Below the pieces are notes generated by a model, which was not told the origin of the DNA, searched no databases, and saw only the letters and a list, made by a program, of their open reading frames with translations. Positions 14,895 to 22,293 of a DNA stretch of 43,389 nucleotides are shown here, piece after piece. The stretch is from Candidatus Woesearchaeota archaeon (GTDB lineage Archaea; Nanobdellota; Nanobdellia; Woesearchaeales; ARS49), in assembly GCA_016929895.1 (NCBI GenBank), contig JAFGHW010000002.1:1-43389 (forward strand). The letters are read 5' to 3'. Position 1 is the stretch's first letter, and the number at the start of each line of letters is the position of its first letter. The position numbers and the translations under genes are program-made.

Positions 14895-17684
14895 TTACTT
14901 ACAAACAAAACCCTGACCATTAATTGAATAAAACGTATTAACAGGCTGGCAACCAGTACCATTCCAACACTTATCAACAGGACAACAACCCAACTTGAAA
15001 GCATTAGGAACATTTAGGGCTATTGGGTCCCACAAGGTATCATCAACAACAGTAATTAAAGGACTATCTGTAAAATGCCAATTACCTTCAGGCAAACAAA
15101 CAGCATGAATATCCCTGGTAATATTAATCAAAGGAATACCGCAATGGGAATCTTTAACATCAATAAAATCATATGATTGATATTCCTGAGGAATGTTCTT
15201 ACAAGCGGTAAATTCTCCCTGATAATTAATAATATTCTTATGCAACAAAGCGCCTGTTGGATAAAAAACCTTATCAAAACAACCACCAGAAGCAAGAACA
15301 GGCAAAGAAACAACTCTTGTCTTGCCAATAGTACATCCATAAGGCGCATCAGGATAAAACTGATTTTCAATTCTTTTAACTTGGTCTTTTGTTAAATCAA
15401 AAGAAGTTATAACATCTTCTATTTCTAGACAAGACTCCATCTTACCTTCTCCTCTAGCGCGATGATGACTCCTGACAACCATAATCCTCGAAAGACCTGT
15501 AACAGTAACAAAAGAATCCTCTCCTTCTAATAACACCTCATAATCAGAAACTGGTTTAGCATTATTTTGTTCAGAAATCAAAGAATCAATAGGAACAGCA
15601 GGAGTAGAATAATCAGAATAACTTTCACCAGGGTCATCAAACTCACTACAACACCTATGACCAGTCCAGTCAAAACCAGCAGAATGACAAGAAAGACTAT
15701 CCTTAATATCCAAATCTTTTGTCCAATCACCATCAGAAGCACAATAAAAAACCTCATCAAAAGCCGAAATCTCACAATAAGAACTTAAATGAGAAACGTA
15801 TTTCTTAATTTCAGAAACATCCAAAGCCCTAGAATAAACAACAACCTCATCAATCAAACCCTCAAAAGGCTCATTAGGCTCAAAAGACCTAGCACCAATA
15901 ATAAAAGGCTTAGTTCCCTGACTAATCTTGCCTGAAACATCAGCATAAGAAATTTGAGCTCCGTTAACAAACAATTTAAGTTTATCGCCATCATAAGTTA
16001 ACACAACAAAAGACCACTGATTAGCAGGAATAACATGAGTCGGAGACAAGAAAATACCATCAGGACTATTCTCTGTGTACAATGAAGCTTTAAGCTTGCC
16101 CTCCTCCAAATACAATTCAACAGACAATTCGCTATTAAAAACAACATGTTTGCCTTCGATATTAGAAGGATTAATCCAAGCAGAAAAACTAAATTCATCC
16201 AAATTAAGATTAATTTGATCAGGAGCGATTACAATATCTGAATACGGTGATGCGAATAAAGCAGCATTGCCTATTTTGCCGGTTGCAAAAGAAATAATAT
16301 TAGGAGCACCATTAACAAACTGATTAACAAAATTATCAGCACTATCTTCTAAAGGATAATAAAAAATAATACCCTCGGGACACACCAAACCAGACAAATC
16401 CCTTGTATTAGAACCCAAAGAAGCATTATTTTTCGTTGAAAAAGGAAAATCAGCAGCGCATTCAAACAAATCACCTGCAGAAGAAATATACTCATGATTC
16501 CCATATCTGGTTTTGACACTAACAGAATCGCCATCCAAAAAATTTATTCTCTCACAAATCCTAATTCTTTCACCAGCTATGGTCTCTAAAGAAATCTCTT
16601 CTGGAAATAAATAAACCTCCTTAAAACCATTAGGACAAAGAGCAGGTTCTTCAAAACCCTTTGCAGAAAAAACTTTGTATTCAAAAGACTTAGAAGCCGA
16701 AAAAAACTTTTCACCATCTGAAACAAGACTCTTTGCAGAAAAAACTTTGTATTCAAAAGACTTAGAAGCCGAAAAAAACTTTTCACCATCTGAAACAAGA
16801 CTCTTTGCAGGACAATAACTTGAATCCAAAGAAAAAATCTCGCCAAAATTTTCCTTAGCAATCCAAGCCCATTTGCCATTAGCTAACTGAGTGCAAAAAG
16901 CATCAATAAGATTTTCATTAAAAAAACCAACATAACCACAGTCAGTAATATCGGTTCCACAACAAATTCCTTTGTACATATCGCCATAATTTGCCAAGCA
17001 ATCAGTATCTTCATTAAAATCACATTTTTTATTCAAATCACCATCATAACAAGCCCAAATATTTTTTGAAGTATCATCAGTTGTGGTTGTTAAAGGAGTT
17101 TCAGGGTCTCTGGCACCAACCCAAACCATAACCCTTGGATTATCAGACTTAACGACAAAAGTATTGCCTTCTGTTTCTGTAAAAACAAAACCAGACAAAA
17201 CATCGTTCATCATACCCAAATTAACAATACCTGATTTAGAAGTAATTGCAGAATTAATTCCTTTTCCTTCAATAAATGAAAGATCGCCTGCAATAGATGG
17301 ATGACAATGCCCCCTGCTACAAGAAGTTCTAACATTTTCTGACCTAACAACAGCCTTATCAGCAAGCACCAAAGACATATCAGCAGAACTAAAACAACCG
17401 CCCTTGCAAATATCCTGATTATCACTTCTTTTAACAAGAATACCTGAATCAAATGCCTCAACAAACCAGTAACCACCACATCGATTATATTCTTTAAAAG
17501 CATTCATATAAGCAAAATCAACAAATACCTTATTAGGAAAATAAAACTCAGAATTAAAAGGATTATCATGAGAATCAACAGTGCGCAAACCTTCTTTACC
17601 AACAATTAACTTAAAAGGAACAGCAGAAACAGTAGCAGAATAGAGTACTATAATAAGTGCTATAACGATAAGCGCCCTTTTCAT
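14895..17684 (-). CDS. LamG-domain exported surface protein (929 aa), first gene of the envelope operon
   Basis: The track starts at a TTG at 17690, but the ATG at 17684 gives MKRALIVIALIIVLYSATVS, a clear signal peptide. The N-terminal third is cysteine-rich. An exact 72-bp tandem duplication encodes two identical 24-residue units at about residues 294-342. A LamG/concanavalin-like lectin domain spans about residues 438-630 (motifs FSFSAWINPS, WSFVVLTYDGDKLKLFVNG, FEGLIDEVVVYSRAL). A cysteine-rich segment (GFDWTGHRCCSE) and a beta-rich C-terminus follow. No C-terminal anchor is visible. LamG domains usually bind glycans or proteins. The gene has its own TATA box and heads an eight-gene chain. 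Confidence 0.85.
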   Translation of the reverse strand: MKRALIVIALIIVLYSATVSAVPFKLIVGKEGLRTVDSHDNPFNSEFYFPNKVFVDFAYMNAFKEYNRCGGYWFVEAFDSGILVKRSDNQDICKGGCFSSADMSLVLADKAVVRSENVRTSCSRGHCHPSIAGDLSFIEGKGINSAITSKSGIVNLGMMNDVLSGFVFTETEGNTFVVKSDNPRVMVWVGARDPETPLTTTTDDTSKNIWACYDGDLNKKCDFNEDTDCLANYGDMYKGICCGTDITDCGYVGFFNENLIDAFCTQLANGKWAWIAKENFGEIFSLDSSYCPAKSLVSDGEKFFSASKSFEYKVFSAKSLVSDGEKFFSASKSFEYKVFSAKGFEEPALCPNGFKEVYLFPEEISLETIAGERIRICERINFLDGDSVSVKTRYGNHEYISSAGDLFECAADFPFSTKNNASLGSNTRDLSGLVCPEGIIFYYPLEDSADNFVNQFVNGAPNIISFATGKIGNAALFASPYSDIVIAPDQINLNLDEFSFSAWINPSNIEGKHVVFNSELSVELYLEEGKLKASLYTENSPDGIFLSPTHVIPANQWSFVVLTYDGDKLKLFVNGAQISYADVSGKISQGTKPFIIGARSFEPNEPFEGLIDEVVVYSRALDVSEIKKYVSHLSSYCEISAFDEVFYCASDGDWTKDLDIKDSLSCHSAGFDWTGHRCCSEFDDPGESYSDYSTPAVPIDSLISEQNNAKPVSDYEVLLEGEDSFVTVTGLSRIMVVRSHHRARGEGKMESCLEIEDVITSFDLTKDQVKRIENQFYPDAPYGCTIGKTRVVSLPVLASGGCFDKVFYPTGALLHKNIINYQGEFTACKNIPQEYQSYDFIDVKDSHCGIPLINITRDIHAVCLPEGNWHFTDSPLITVVDDTLWDPIALNVPNAFKLGCCPVDKCWNGTGCQPVNTFYSINGQGFVCK
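16659..16810 (-). repeat. exact 72-bp tandem duplication (plus 8-bp third start) in the LamG gene
   Basis: Copies at 16659-16730 and 16731-16802 are identical base for base. The next 8 bp (16803-16810, CTTTGCAG) repeat the unit start again. The frame is kept, adding 24 residues. Perfect identity means a recent event, or an assembly artefact. Confidence 0.9.
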
Positions 17685-17711
17685 AACCAAACCCTCTTTT
17701 TGAGAATAAAC

Positions 17712-17731
17712 GGTATATATAGTATATAAAT
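17712..17731 (-). promoter_or_regulatory. tandem TATA elements before the envelope operon
   Basis: The minus strand reads TTTATATACTATATATACC, about 30-45 bp upstream of the ATG at 17684. Either TATA would give a leader of about 7-17 nt. Confidence 0.5.
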
Positions 17732-17743
17732 GTTTTCCTAACT

Positions 17744-17878
17744 AACTTTTAAAAAGTTCTCAAAAAACTTTGTTTTTGGAACCTCAAAAATGCAAAACAT
17801 TTTTGAAGGTTAGGATCAAAAGCGCTCTTTGTTCAAGCTCGAGAAGCAAACTATCAGCTGTTTTTCCAAGAAAAACAG
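17744..17878. other. hairpin-rich spacer, possible small RNA or attenuator
   Basis: The 285-bp gap between the LamG gene and 17970 holds no convincing gene. It does hold consecutive stem-loops: AACTTTT/AAAAGTT (17744-17758); GTTC-CAAAAAAC/GTTTTTG-GAAC (17756-17782); AACCTCAAAAATG with CATTTTTGAAGGTT (17780-17811, one bulge); and CTGTTTTTC/GAAAAACAG (17858-17878, perfect). A TATA-like ATATAAA on the plus strand near 17724 could start an RNA through them. On the minus strand a short start-like ORF (MFVDEIMGAAL) stops at once. Confidence 0.4.
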
Positions 17879-17969
17879 AGGGAAAACTCTTCTCTCGCTT
17901 TCACAATGCCGCGCCCATTATTTCATCTACAAACATTTAAATAGGAGAAGATACGAAAAATAAATTATA

Positions 17970-18401
17970 ATGAACAAAAAAATAGTACTAATAATCATTA
18001 TAATTATCTTAATCGGTTTAGTTAGCGGACTAATTGCTTACTTTGCAGCACCAAAGGCAGGTATGAAAAGCTGCGAAGAAATAAACGAAGAGCTCTACAA
18101 TTATGTTCTTGCAATAAAAAACCAAGACATAACCTATTGCGGCAACACAGGAAACCCAAAATTCTGCAAAGCACATGTAATGAAAGACACTGCGTTCTGC
18201 GACACACAAGAAGACAAAGAATACTGCCTTGCAATAATAACCTCAAATGAAAAATTCTGCGCTGAAAATGACTGGTGGTGCAAAGCAGATGCAAGCAAAA
18301 ATATTGAATACTGCAATAAACTGCCGCCGAAAGAACAAGAAGAATGCAAAGCAGAAATCAGCTTAAATGAACAATACTACAAACAAGAAGGCCTATGCTA
18401 A
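17970..18401 (+). CDS. secreted or anchored cysteine-pair repeat protein (143 aa)
   Basis: An N-terminal hydrophobic stretch (about residues 5-27) acts as signal peptide or anchor. The rest is built from about four tandem units of roughly 20 residues, each with an aromatic-or-Glu/Cys, 6-10 residues, and a second Cys followed by x-Ala: YCGNTGNPKFCKA, FCDTQEDKEYCLA, FCAENDWWCKA, YCNKLPPKEQEECKA. With C34 and the C-terminal Cys this makes ten cysteines, enough for five disulfides. A TATA-like TTTAAATAG about 28 bp upstream suggests leaderless expression. It overlaps the convergent Rpp30 gene by 9 bp. No named family recognised. Confidence 0.75.
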   Translation: MNKKIVLIIIIIILIGLVSGLIAYFAAPKAGMKSCEEINEELYNYVLAIKNQDITYCGNTGNPKFCKAHVMKDTAFCDTQEDKEYCLAIITSNEKFCAENDWWCKADASKNIEYCNKLPPKEQEECKAEISLNEQYYKQEGLC

Positions 18402-18995
18402 TTCTACAATAGATTTTTTCTTAAAAGAACAGTTTAAAGAATCCTTTGCCTCTTTAGGATGCATACCTAAAACAGTGAAAAAAGAAATTAAATCATTAAA
18501 AGAACGCATATCAAAAGGATTCACAGCAAAAGAAGCGATAACAGTTTTGACTTTATATTTCCTGCAAAGTTTGATATTTTGCTTAATCCTGCCAATTATT
18601 CTAGACCGCTGTATTGGAGAAGCATTCAGAATAGAACTAAATGAAAACCCTATGTTGATACTATTTTGATTTGCCAGTTTAGCCATTATATGATTCAAAC
18701 CAGAACCCCTCTGATGAATAAAATCCTTTTTTTGCAATTCTAAATCAAAAACACAATTCGGCTTTGACTTTTCAAAGGCAAACCTCGCATCATCAGGATT
18801 TTTAACAAAAGTTAAAAAATCCTTTTGAACTCTTTTTTCGTTGGTTATTAACGCATTACTGATTTTAATATCAGACTTTCCCCTATAAAACTGATTTTTA
18901 GAATTGTAAAGAAAAACCAATTCATTAAAACCTAATTTTTTGGCCATGACAATAAAGTCCCTTTCATTATTATCAGGCATAACAATGTCTTTCAT
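18393..18995 (-). CDS. rnp3: RNase P protein component 3 (Rpp30 family, 200 aa)
   Basis: This is an archaeal RNase P protein subunit that supports the catalytic RNA in tRNA 5'-end maturation; Rpp30 is a TIM-barrel protein that pairs with Pop5. Recognised from the pattern VFDLELQKKDFIHQRGSGLN, followed by HIMAKLANQNSINIGFS and KQNIKLCRKYKVKTVIASFA, which are the family's typical barrel strands. The length is close to the usual 200-240 residues. It is divergent from the pseudouridine synthase across a shared promoter with an inverted repeat. Both genes act on RNA, so co-regulation would make sense. Confidence 0.88.
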   Translation of the reverse strand: MKDIVMPDNNERDFIVMAKKLGFNELVFLYNSKNQFYRGKSDIKISNALITNEKRVQKDFLTFVKNPDDARFAFEKSKPNCVFDLELQKKDFIHQRGSGLNHIMAKLANQNSINIGFSFSSILNASPIQRSRIIGRIKQNIKLCRKYKVKTVIASFAVNPFDMRSFNDLISFFTVLGMHPKEAKDSLNCSFKKKSIVELA

Positions 18996-19009
18996 GACAG
19001 ATAAAATAC

Positions 19010-19036
19010 AAAGATAATTATATAAAGCTTATCTTT
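19010..19036. promoter_or_regulatory. divergent promoter with AAAGATAA/TTATCTTT inverted repeat
   Basis: AAAGATAA (19010-19017) and TTATCTTT (19029-19036) flank TATA-like TTATATAAAG. Read either way, a TATA box lies about 25-27 bp from an ATG: rnp3 at 18995 and the pseudouridine synthase at 19049. Both genes would be leaderless and share one control region. Confidence 0.5.
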
Positions 19037-19048
19037 ATAATTGATAGA

Positions 19049-19732
19049 ATGATAATGAGAATTCAGAAAAAAATGGCAGAAGCAGGAATAGCGTCAAGAA
19101 GAAAATGCGAAGAAATTATAAAACAAGGCAGAGTCATGGTTAATGGAAAAGTCGCTAAAGTTGGAGATATTGCCTATGAAAAAGACAGAATAATAGTTGA
19201 TGGAAAACCAATCGAGAAAAAAAAGAAAACATACACCATGATGAACAAACCAATAGGATTTGTGACAACAGTTTCAGAAGGACATGGCATGAGAACAGTA
19301 ATGCAGCTAATAAAATTAAAAGAAAGACTATTCCCGGTAGGAAGACTGGATAAGAATACAGAAGGTCTTCTCTTGATTACCAATGATGGAGAACTGGCTA
19401 ACAAATTAACACATCCTTCTCATAAAATTTGGAAAAAATACGAAGCATGGCTAAGCAGACCATTTAAAGATGCTGAGAAATTAAAAAAAGGAATTATAGT
19501 GGGCGGAATAAAAGCAAATATTAAATTAAAAACTGTTCAGGGAAGAACAGTCATCCTAGAAATACACGAAGGAAGAAAACACATAGTAAGAAAAATATTC
19601 GGCAAACTAGGATACAATGTAACTAAATTGCGAAGAACACAAATAGGGCCATTAAAACTAGGAAAACTAGCAAAAGGAACATGGAGATATTTGAAAGAGT
19701 ATGAGTTAAGAGGGCTTTTTCACAAAATTTAA
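19049..19732 (+). CDS. RsuA/RluB/RluE-family pseudouridine synthase (227 aa)
   Basis: Residues 1-50 are an S4 RNA-binding domain (RIQKKMAEAGIASRRKCEE). The catalytic domain carries the family signature PVGRLDKNTEGLLLITNDG, with the catalytic Asp at about 101, plus EGRKHIVRKIF near the C-terminus. These enzymes isomerise specific uridines in rRNA. The family is typical of bacteria and rare in archaea, so acquisition from a bacterium is likely, although codon use looks like the neighbours. The start at 19049 fits a leaderless promoter; the ATG at 19055 is an alternative. The end overlaps the convergent PP-loop gene by 27 bp. Confidence 0.9.
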   Translation: MIMRIQKKMAEAGIASRRKCEEIIKQGRVMVNGKVAKVGDIAYEKDRIIVDGKPIEKKKKTYTMMNKPIGFVTTVSEGHGMRTVMQLIKLKERLFPVGRLDKNTEGLLLITNDGELANKLTHPSHKIWKKYEAWLSRPFKDAEKLKKGIIVGGIKANIKLKTVQGRTVILEIHEGRKHIVRKIFGKLGYNVTKLRRTQIGPLKLGKLAKGTWRYLKEYELRGLFHKI

Positions 19733-20572
19733 CAACTGGCAAGTTCGGCAGATTTCAGAACGAGACGGTTCTTTGCATTTCTTGCAAGCTAAAAGCTTTT
19801 CTGTCAATTTAATCTCTTTTTTCCATTTAGAAAGATTTTTTAAAAGATATTTTACAATATTTTGCTTGATATCTGGATAATCCTTTTCTAACTCATTAAG
19901 CATATTACGAATATAATTCCTATACGCATCAACAGCACAAGGACAACGGCCATACTTAACAGGAAAATCCATAATCCTAGAATACTTTTCAACGTCTTTC
20001 TCGCTTGTAAAATACAAAGGCTTAACCCTAGGAACAAACTTAGGGTCGCGAATAATGCCAGGATAAGGACCTAAACGAGCATTCATCTCTTTCTTGTTCT
20101 TTAACAAATTCATCATAAAAGCCTGAGCCTCATCATCCAAATTATGGCCAGTAACAACCTTGTCTGCCTTAAGTTTTCTAGAATAAAGATTAATCAAATA
20201 TCTTCTGAGAATACCGCAAACAGTACAAGGTAATAAATTCCAGCCTTTAGACTTGATTAATGAAACAATTTCATTAAGAGAATACCCATAAGCTTTTTTA
20301 AAAGAAACTATATGGATTTTAACGTTATTTTGTTTGCAGAAATTTTTTATATTTTTTAAATTCTCTTTAGTATACGTTCCAATAACAGCATCAACAGTAA
20401 TTGCTTCAACATTATAACCCAATTTCTTTAGAACATACAAAATCGTTGTTGAATCTTTACCGCCTGAAACAGCAACAAGAACCTTGTCCTTCGGACTAAT
20501 CAGCTTAAATTTTTTAATTGTGTCCTTAACCTTGTTTTCTAATTTCCTAACAAACTCTTTTTCTGAACTCAT
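19706..20572 (-). CDS. TtuA/Ncs6/TtcA-family tRNA thiolation PP-loop ATPase lacking the N-terminal zinc finger (288 aa)
   Basis: The enzyme activates a tRNA uridine (or cytidine) by adenylation before sulfur insertion. Visible are the PP-loop SGGKDS (36-41), a CTVC pair (116-119) and a third Cys in GRCPCA that together could hold the [4Fe-4S] cluster, TGHNLDDEAQ (141-150), and a C-terminal zinc ribbon (CKKC...CRTC). TtuA/Ncs6 proteins normally also start with a CxxC zinc finger; here the protein starts directly at the KVKDTIKKFKLI helix. The track's longer start (20710) adds a cysteine-free stretch inside the upstream gene. The ATG at 20572 overlaps the THUMP gene by 26 bp, so the two are probably partners. 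The modified position cannot be told from sequence. Confidence 0.85.
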   Translation of the reverse strand: MSSEKEFVRKLENKVKDTIKKFKLISPKDKVLVAVSGGKDSTTILYVLKKLGYNVEAITVDAVIGTYTKENLKNIKNFCKQNNVKIHIVSFKKAYGYSLNEIVSLIKSKGWNLLPCTVCGILRRYLINLYSRKLKADKVVTGHNLDDEAQAFMMNLLKNKKEMNARLGPYPGIIRDPKFVPRVKPLYFTSEKDVEKYSRIMDFPVKYGRCPCAVDAYRNYIRNMLNELEKDYPDIKQNIVKYLLKNLSKWKKEIKLTEKLLACKKCKEPSRSEICRTCQLLNFVKKPS

Positions 20573-21404
20573 CAAGCTTTTCCTCAATTTGCTCTTTACT
20601 AAACGCAGATAATGGGCGGTAAACAGGAATATTAAAATCATATTCTTCGATTGATTCAAAGGTATCAGCAACAACAATCGCCTTTGCATTGACCTTTTCA
20701 GCAAATTCATTAATTTCGTTATCTGTCTTTAAAATTTTTAGCTCGACTCTAGAACCATATACATATCTTTTTAATAAACTTATGTCAAATTCTTTTTTAG
20801 CGACACAGAAAACACTACAACCGCGCCTCATCATCAGCAAAGCAGCAAGCAAAGAAGATTCATCCTCAACTAAAGCCACTATATTTCCTTCGATTCCCAA
20901 AGGCAAGCCGCCGCAACCTTTTTTTTTCTCAGTAAAAAGATAAACAAAACCATCAATTATCTCGGCGTACAAAGTTATGCCGGGCTTTTTAAAACTAACT
21001 TTTGCTTTAGTTTTTTCATAAATATATTCTCCTAATTCTTTTGCGAAATCAACAGATTTAACAGGAAACCTCTTATCCAATCGCTGGCATGAAACATAAA
21101 AAGATTTGCCATCAAGCCCATCCTTAATCAAACTTAAAGCAGTTTGTTTAACTTTATCAATATCAAATCCTGCATTAATCGCTTCTGAAAAAGAACTAAT
21201 ACCAAAAACACAGTTTAATGGCTTAACAGAATCAATTTCTGGAATTAATATTCGCCCCATAGGCTTTTTAATAACAGAAAAATTTATTTTGTTACGATTT
21301 AAACAAGAACGAATATTATTCATTAACTTTTTCTCAAAAACAATTCGGTTTTTACCTTTTAAGCCAATTTCAGAATAACGCACAATAACACTATTCATTA
21401 TCAT
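20547..21404 (-). CDS. ThiI-like THUMP protein with degenerate PP-loop (285 aa)
   Basis: Residues 1-60 match the ThiI N-terminal ferredoxin-like domain (VIVRYSEIGLKGKNRIVFE). Residues about 60-165 are the THUMP domain that grips tRNA acceptor regions. After it comes the start of the PP-loop domain, but where ThiI has an SGGxDS loop this protein has ALVEDESSLLAALLMMRRG. The surrounding 'LMMxRG' pattern is kept, while the ATP loop is gone. The chain also stops about 100 residues early. It is therefore probably a non-catalytic tRNA-binding subunit for the overlapping downstream PP-loop enzyme. A TATA box 28 bp upstream supports leaderless start at 21404. Confidence 0.82.
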   Translation of the reverse strand: MIMNSVIVRYSEIGLKGKNRIVFEKKLMNNIRSCLNRNKINFSVIKKPMGRILIPEIDSVKPLNCVFGISSFSEAINAGFDIDKVKQTALSLIKDGLDGKSFYVSCQRLDKRFPVKSVDFAKELGEYIYEKTKAKVSFKKPGITLYAEIIDGFVYLFTEKKKGCGGLPLGIEGNIVALVEDESSLLAALLMMRRGCSVFCVAKKEFDISLLKRYVYGSRVELKILKTDNEINEFAEKVNAKAIVVADTFESIEEYDFNIPVYRPLSAFSKEQIEEKLDEFRKRVC

Positions 21405-21425
21405 AGACTATAAAGGAGGAACTAA

Positions 21426-21435
21426 GTTTATAAAG
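21426..21435 (-). promoter_or_regulatory. TATA box of the THUMP/PP-loop gene pair
   Basis: The minus strand reads CTTTATAAAC, about 26-28 bp before the ATG at 21404. It abuts the stop codon of the endonuclease gene, so the pair is expressed independently of it. Confidence 0.55.
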
Positions 21436-22266
21436 TTACTCGAAAATCTTCAATTCTGATGATAGAAGAGGTATATATCTTCCTGTATCTTTTTTAATAA
21501 AATGCTCCCAAAATCTTAATACTATCCATCCCTTTTCTTTTAAAATTTTATTTTGCATTTTGTCATTTTTTCTTCTTTTCTTTTGCATTTTATTCAATTT
21601 TGGGTAAAATTTAATATTTCCGTGCCAGAAATCTCCATCACAATTAAGTATCTTTTTTTGCACAGGAAAAATGAAATCAGGAATACAAATTCCCGCTATT
21701 GGTTCCTGGCAAACAAAATCTAAAAAATCTTTACATTCGGTTATATTTGACTTCTCTTTGCATCCTAGATCTAATAAAATTTGCTTTGTTATTTTTTCAA
21801 TGTAACTTATCTTAGTAACTGGTTGTTTTAAACGGGCAGTTCTTATTTTTTCTATTCTTTGTTTAGCATGCTCTTTTCCATATTTTTTCTCCCAATTGCC
21901 AGTAATAGATTCTGCTTGCCTACGAATTTTTAAATTGGTTTCTTTACTTAATCCTTTATTCCAAGCCACTTGTAATCCTTTTTTCCCTTTATTCCAAGGT
22001 ACTTGCAGACCTTTTTTACCCTTGTTCCAAGGTACTAATTCTCCACACGCGTATTTATTTTTTTTGGTTAAAGAGCTAGTAATACCTTGTTTTATTAGTC
22101 GCTTATCTATCTTTTTATTCTTACCTTTATTCCATATTACTATTTTACCTCGGGAATATAATAATTTCTTTACTTTACTTATTTTTTGGCCAATTTCGGC
22201 CACCCTAGGATCTTTATCTTTAGATAGACCTTTATTCCAAGGAACATGTCCTTTTTTAAATTTCAT
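21436..22266 (-). CDS. NUMOD3-repeat protein with Vsr-like endonuclease domain, free-standing homing-endonuclease type (276 aa)
   Basis: The ATG at 22266 behind a GAGGTG site is better than the track start at 22284. The N-terminal half carries five NUMOD3-type DNA-binding motifs (PWNKGLSKDKDPRV, IWNKGKNKK, PWNKGKKGLQV twice, AWNKGLSKETNLKI). The C-terminal 130 residues look like a Vsr/PD-(D/E)XK-fold nuclease: PDFIFPVQKKILNCDGDFWH, then RKNDKMQNKILKEKGWIVLRFWE. NUMOD3 modules are typical of homing and phage-borne endonucleases, and Vsr-fold homing enzymes (I-Bth0305I type) are known. It sits between iscU and the THUMP gene without interrupting either. A mobile selfish gene is the likeliest reading; a repair nuclease is the alternative. 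Confidence 0.8.
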   Translation of the reverse strand: MKFKKGHVPWNKGLSKDKDPRVAEIGQKISKVKKLLYSRGKIVIWNKGKNKKIDKRLIKQGITSSLTKKNKYACGELVPWNKGKKGLQVPWNKGKKGLQVAWNKGLSKETNLKIRRQAESITGNWEKKYGKEHAKQRIEKIRTARLKQPVTKISYIEKITKQILLDLGCKEKSNITECKDFLDFVCQEPIAGICIPDFIFPVQKKILNCDGDFWHGNIKFYPKLNKMQKKRRKNDKMQNKILKEKGWIVLRFWEHFIKKDTGRYIPLLSSELKIFE

Positions 22267-22293
22267 AAAACACCTCAAAATCATAATCTATTG

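Noticed and set aside
17770-17930. tRNA gene in the GC-richer spacer, suggested by GTTCAAGCTC
   Set aside because: The bases around the putative T-loop do not form a stem and no acceptor or anticodon arm can be drawn. No tRNA or rRNA gene was found in the window.
17840-17952. Possible degraded minus-strand gene (MFVDEIMGAAL, then more open codons after a TGA)
   Set aside because: Only 11 codons before the stop, with about 38 open codons after it. I could not match the translation to anything, so hairpin-rich non-coding DNA is the safer reading; kept only as a remark.
18367-18669. 100-aa plus-strand ORF opposite rnp3
   Set aside because: Antisense of the Rpp30 gene, whose family motifs fix the minus strand as coding.
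20573-20710. 46-residue N-terminal extension of the PP-loop protein in the ORF track
   Set aside because: It lies wholly inside the THUMP gene in another frame, lacks cysteines or homology to the TtuA zinc finger, and a normal ATG follows at 20572.
21970-22040. Short DNA repeats (CCTTGTTCCAAGGTACT-like) that might be a CRISPR or direct-repeat array
   Set aside because: They encode the NUMOD3 PWNKGKKG motifs in frame, so they are protein-level repeats. I saw no CRISPR array anywhere in the window.
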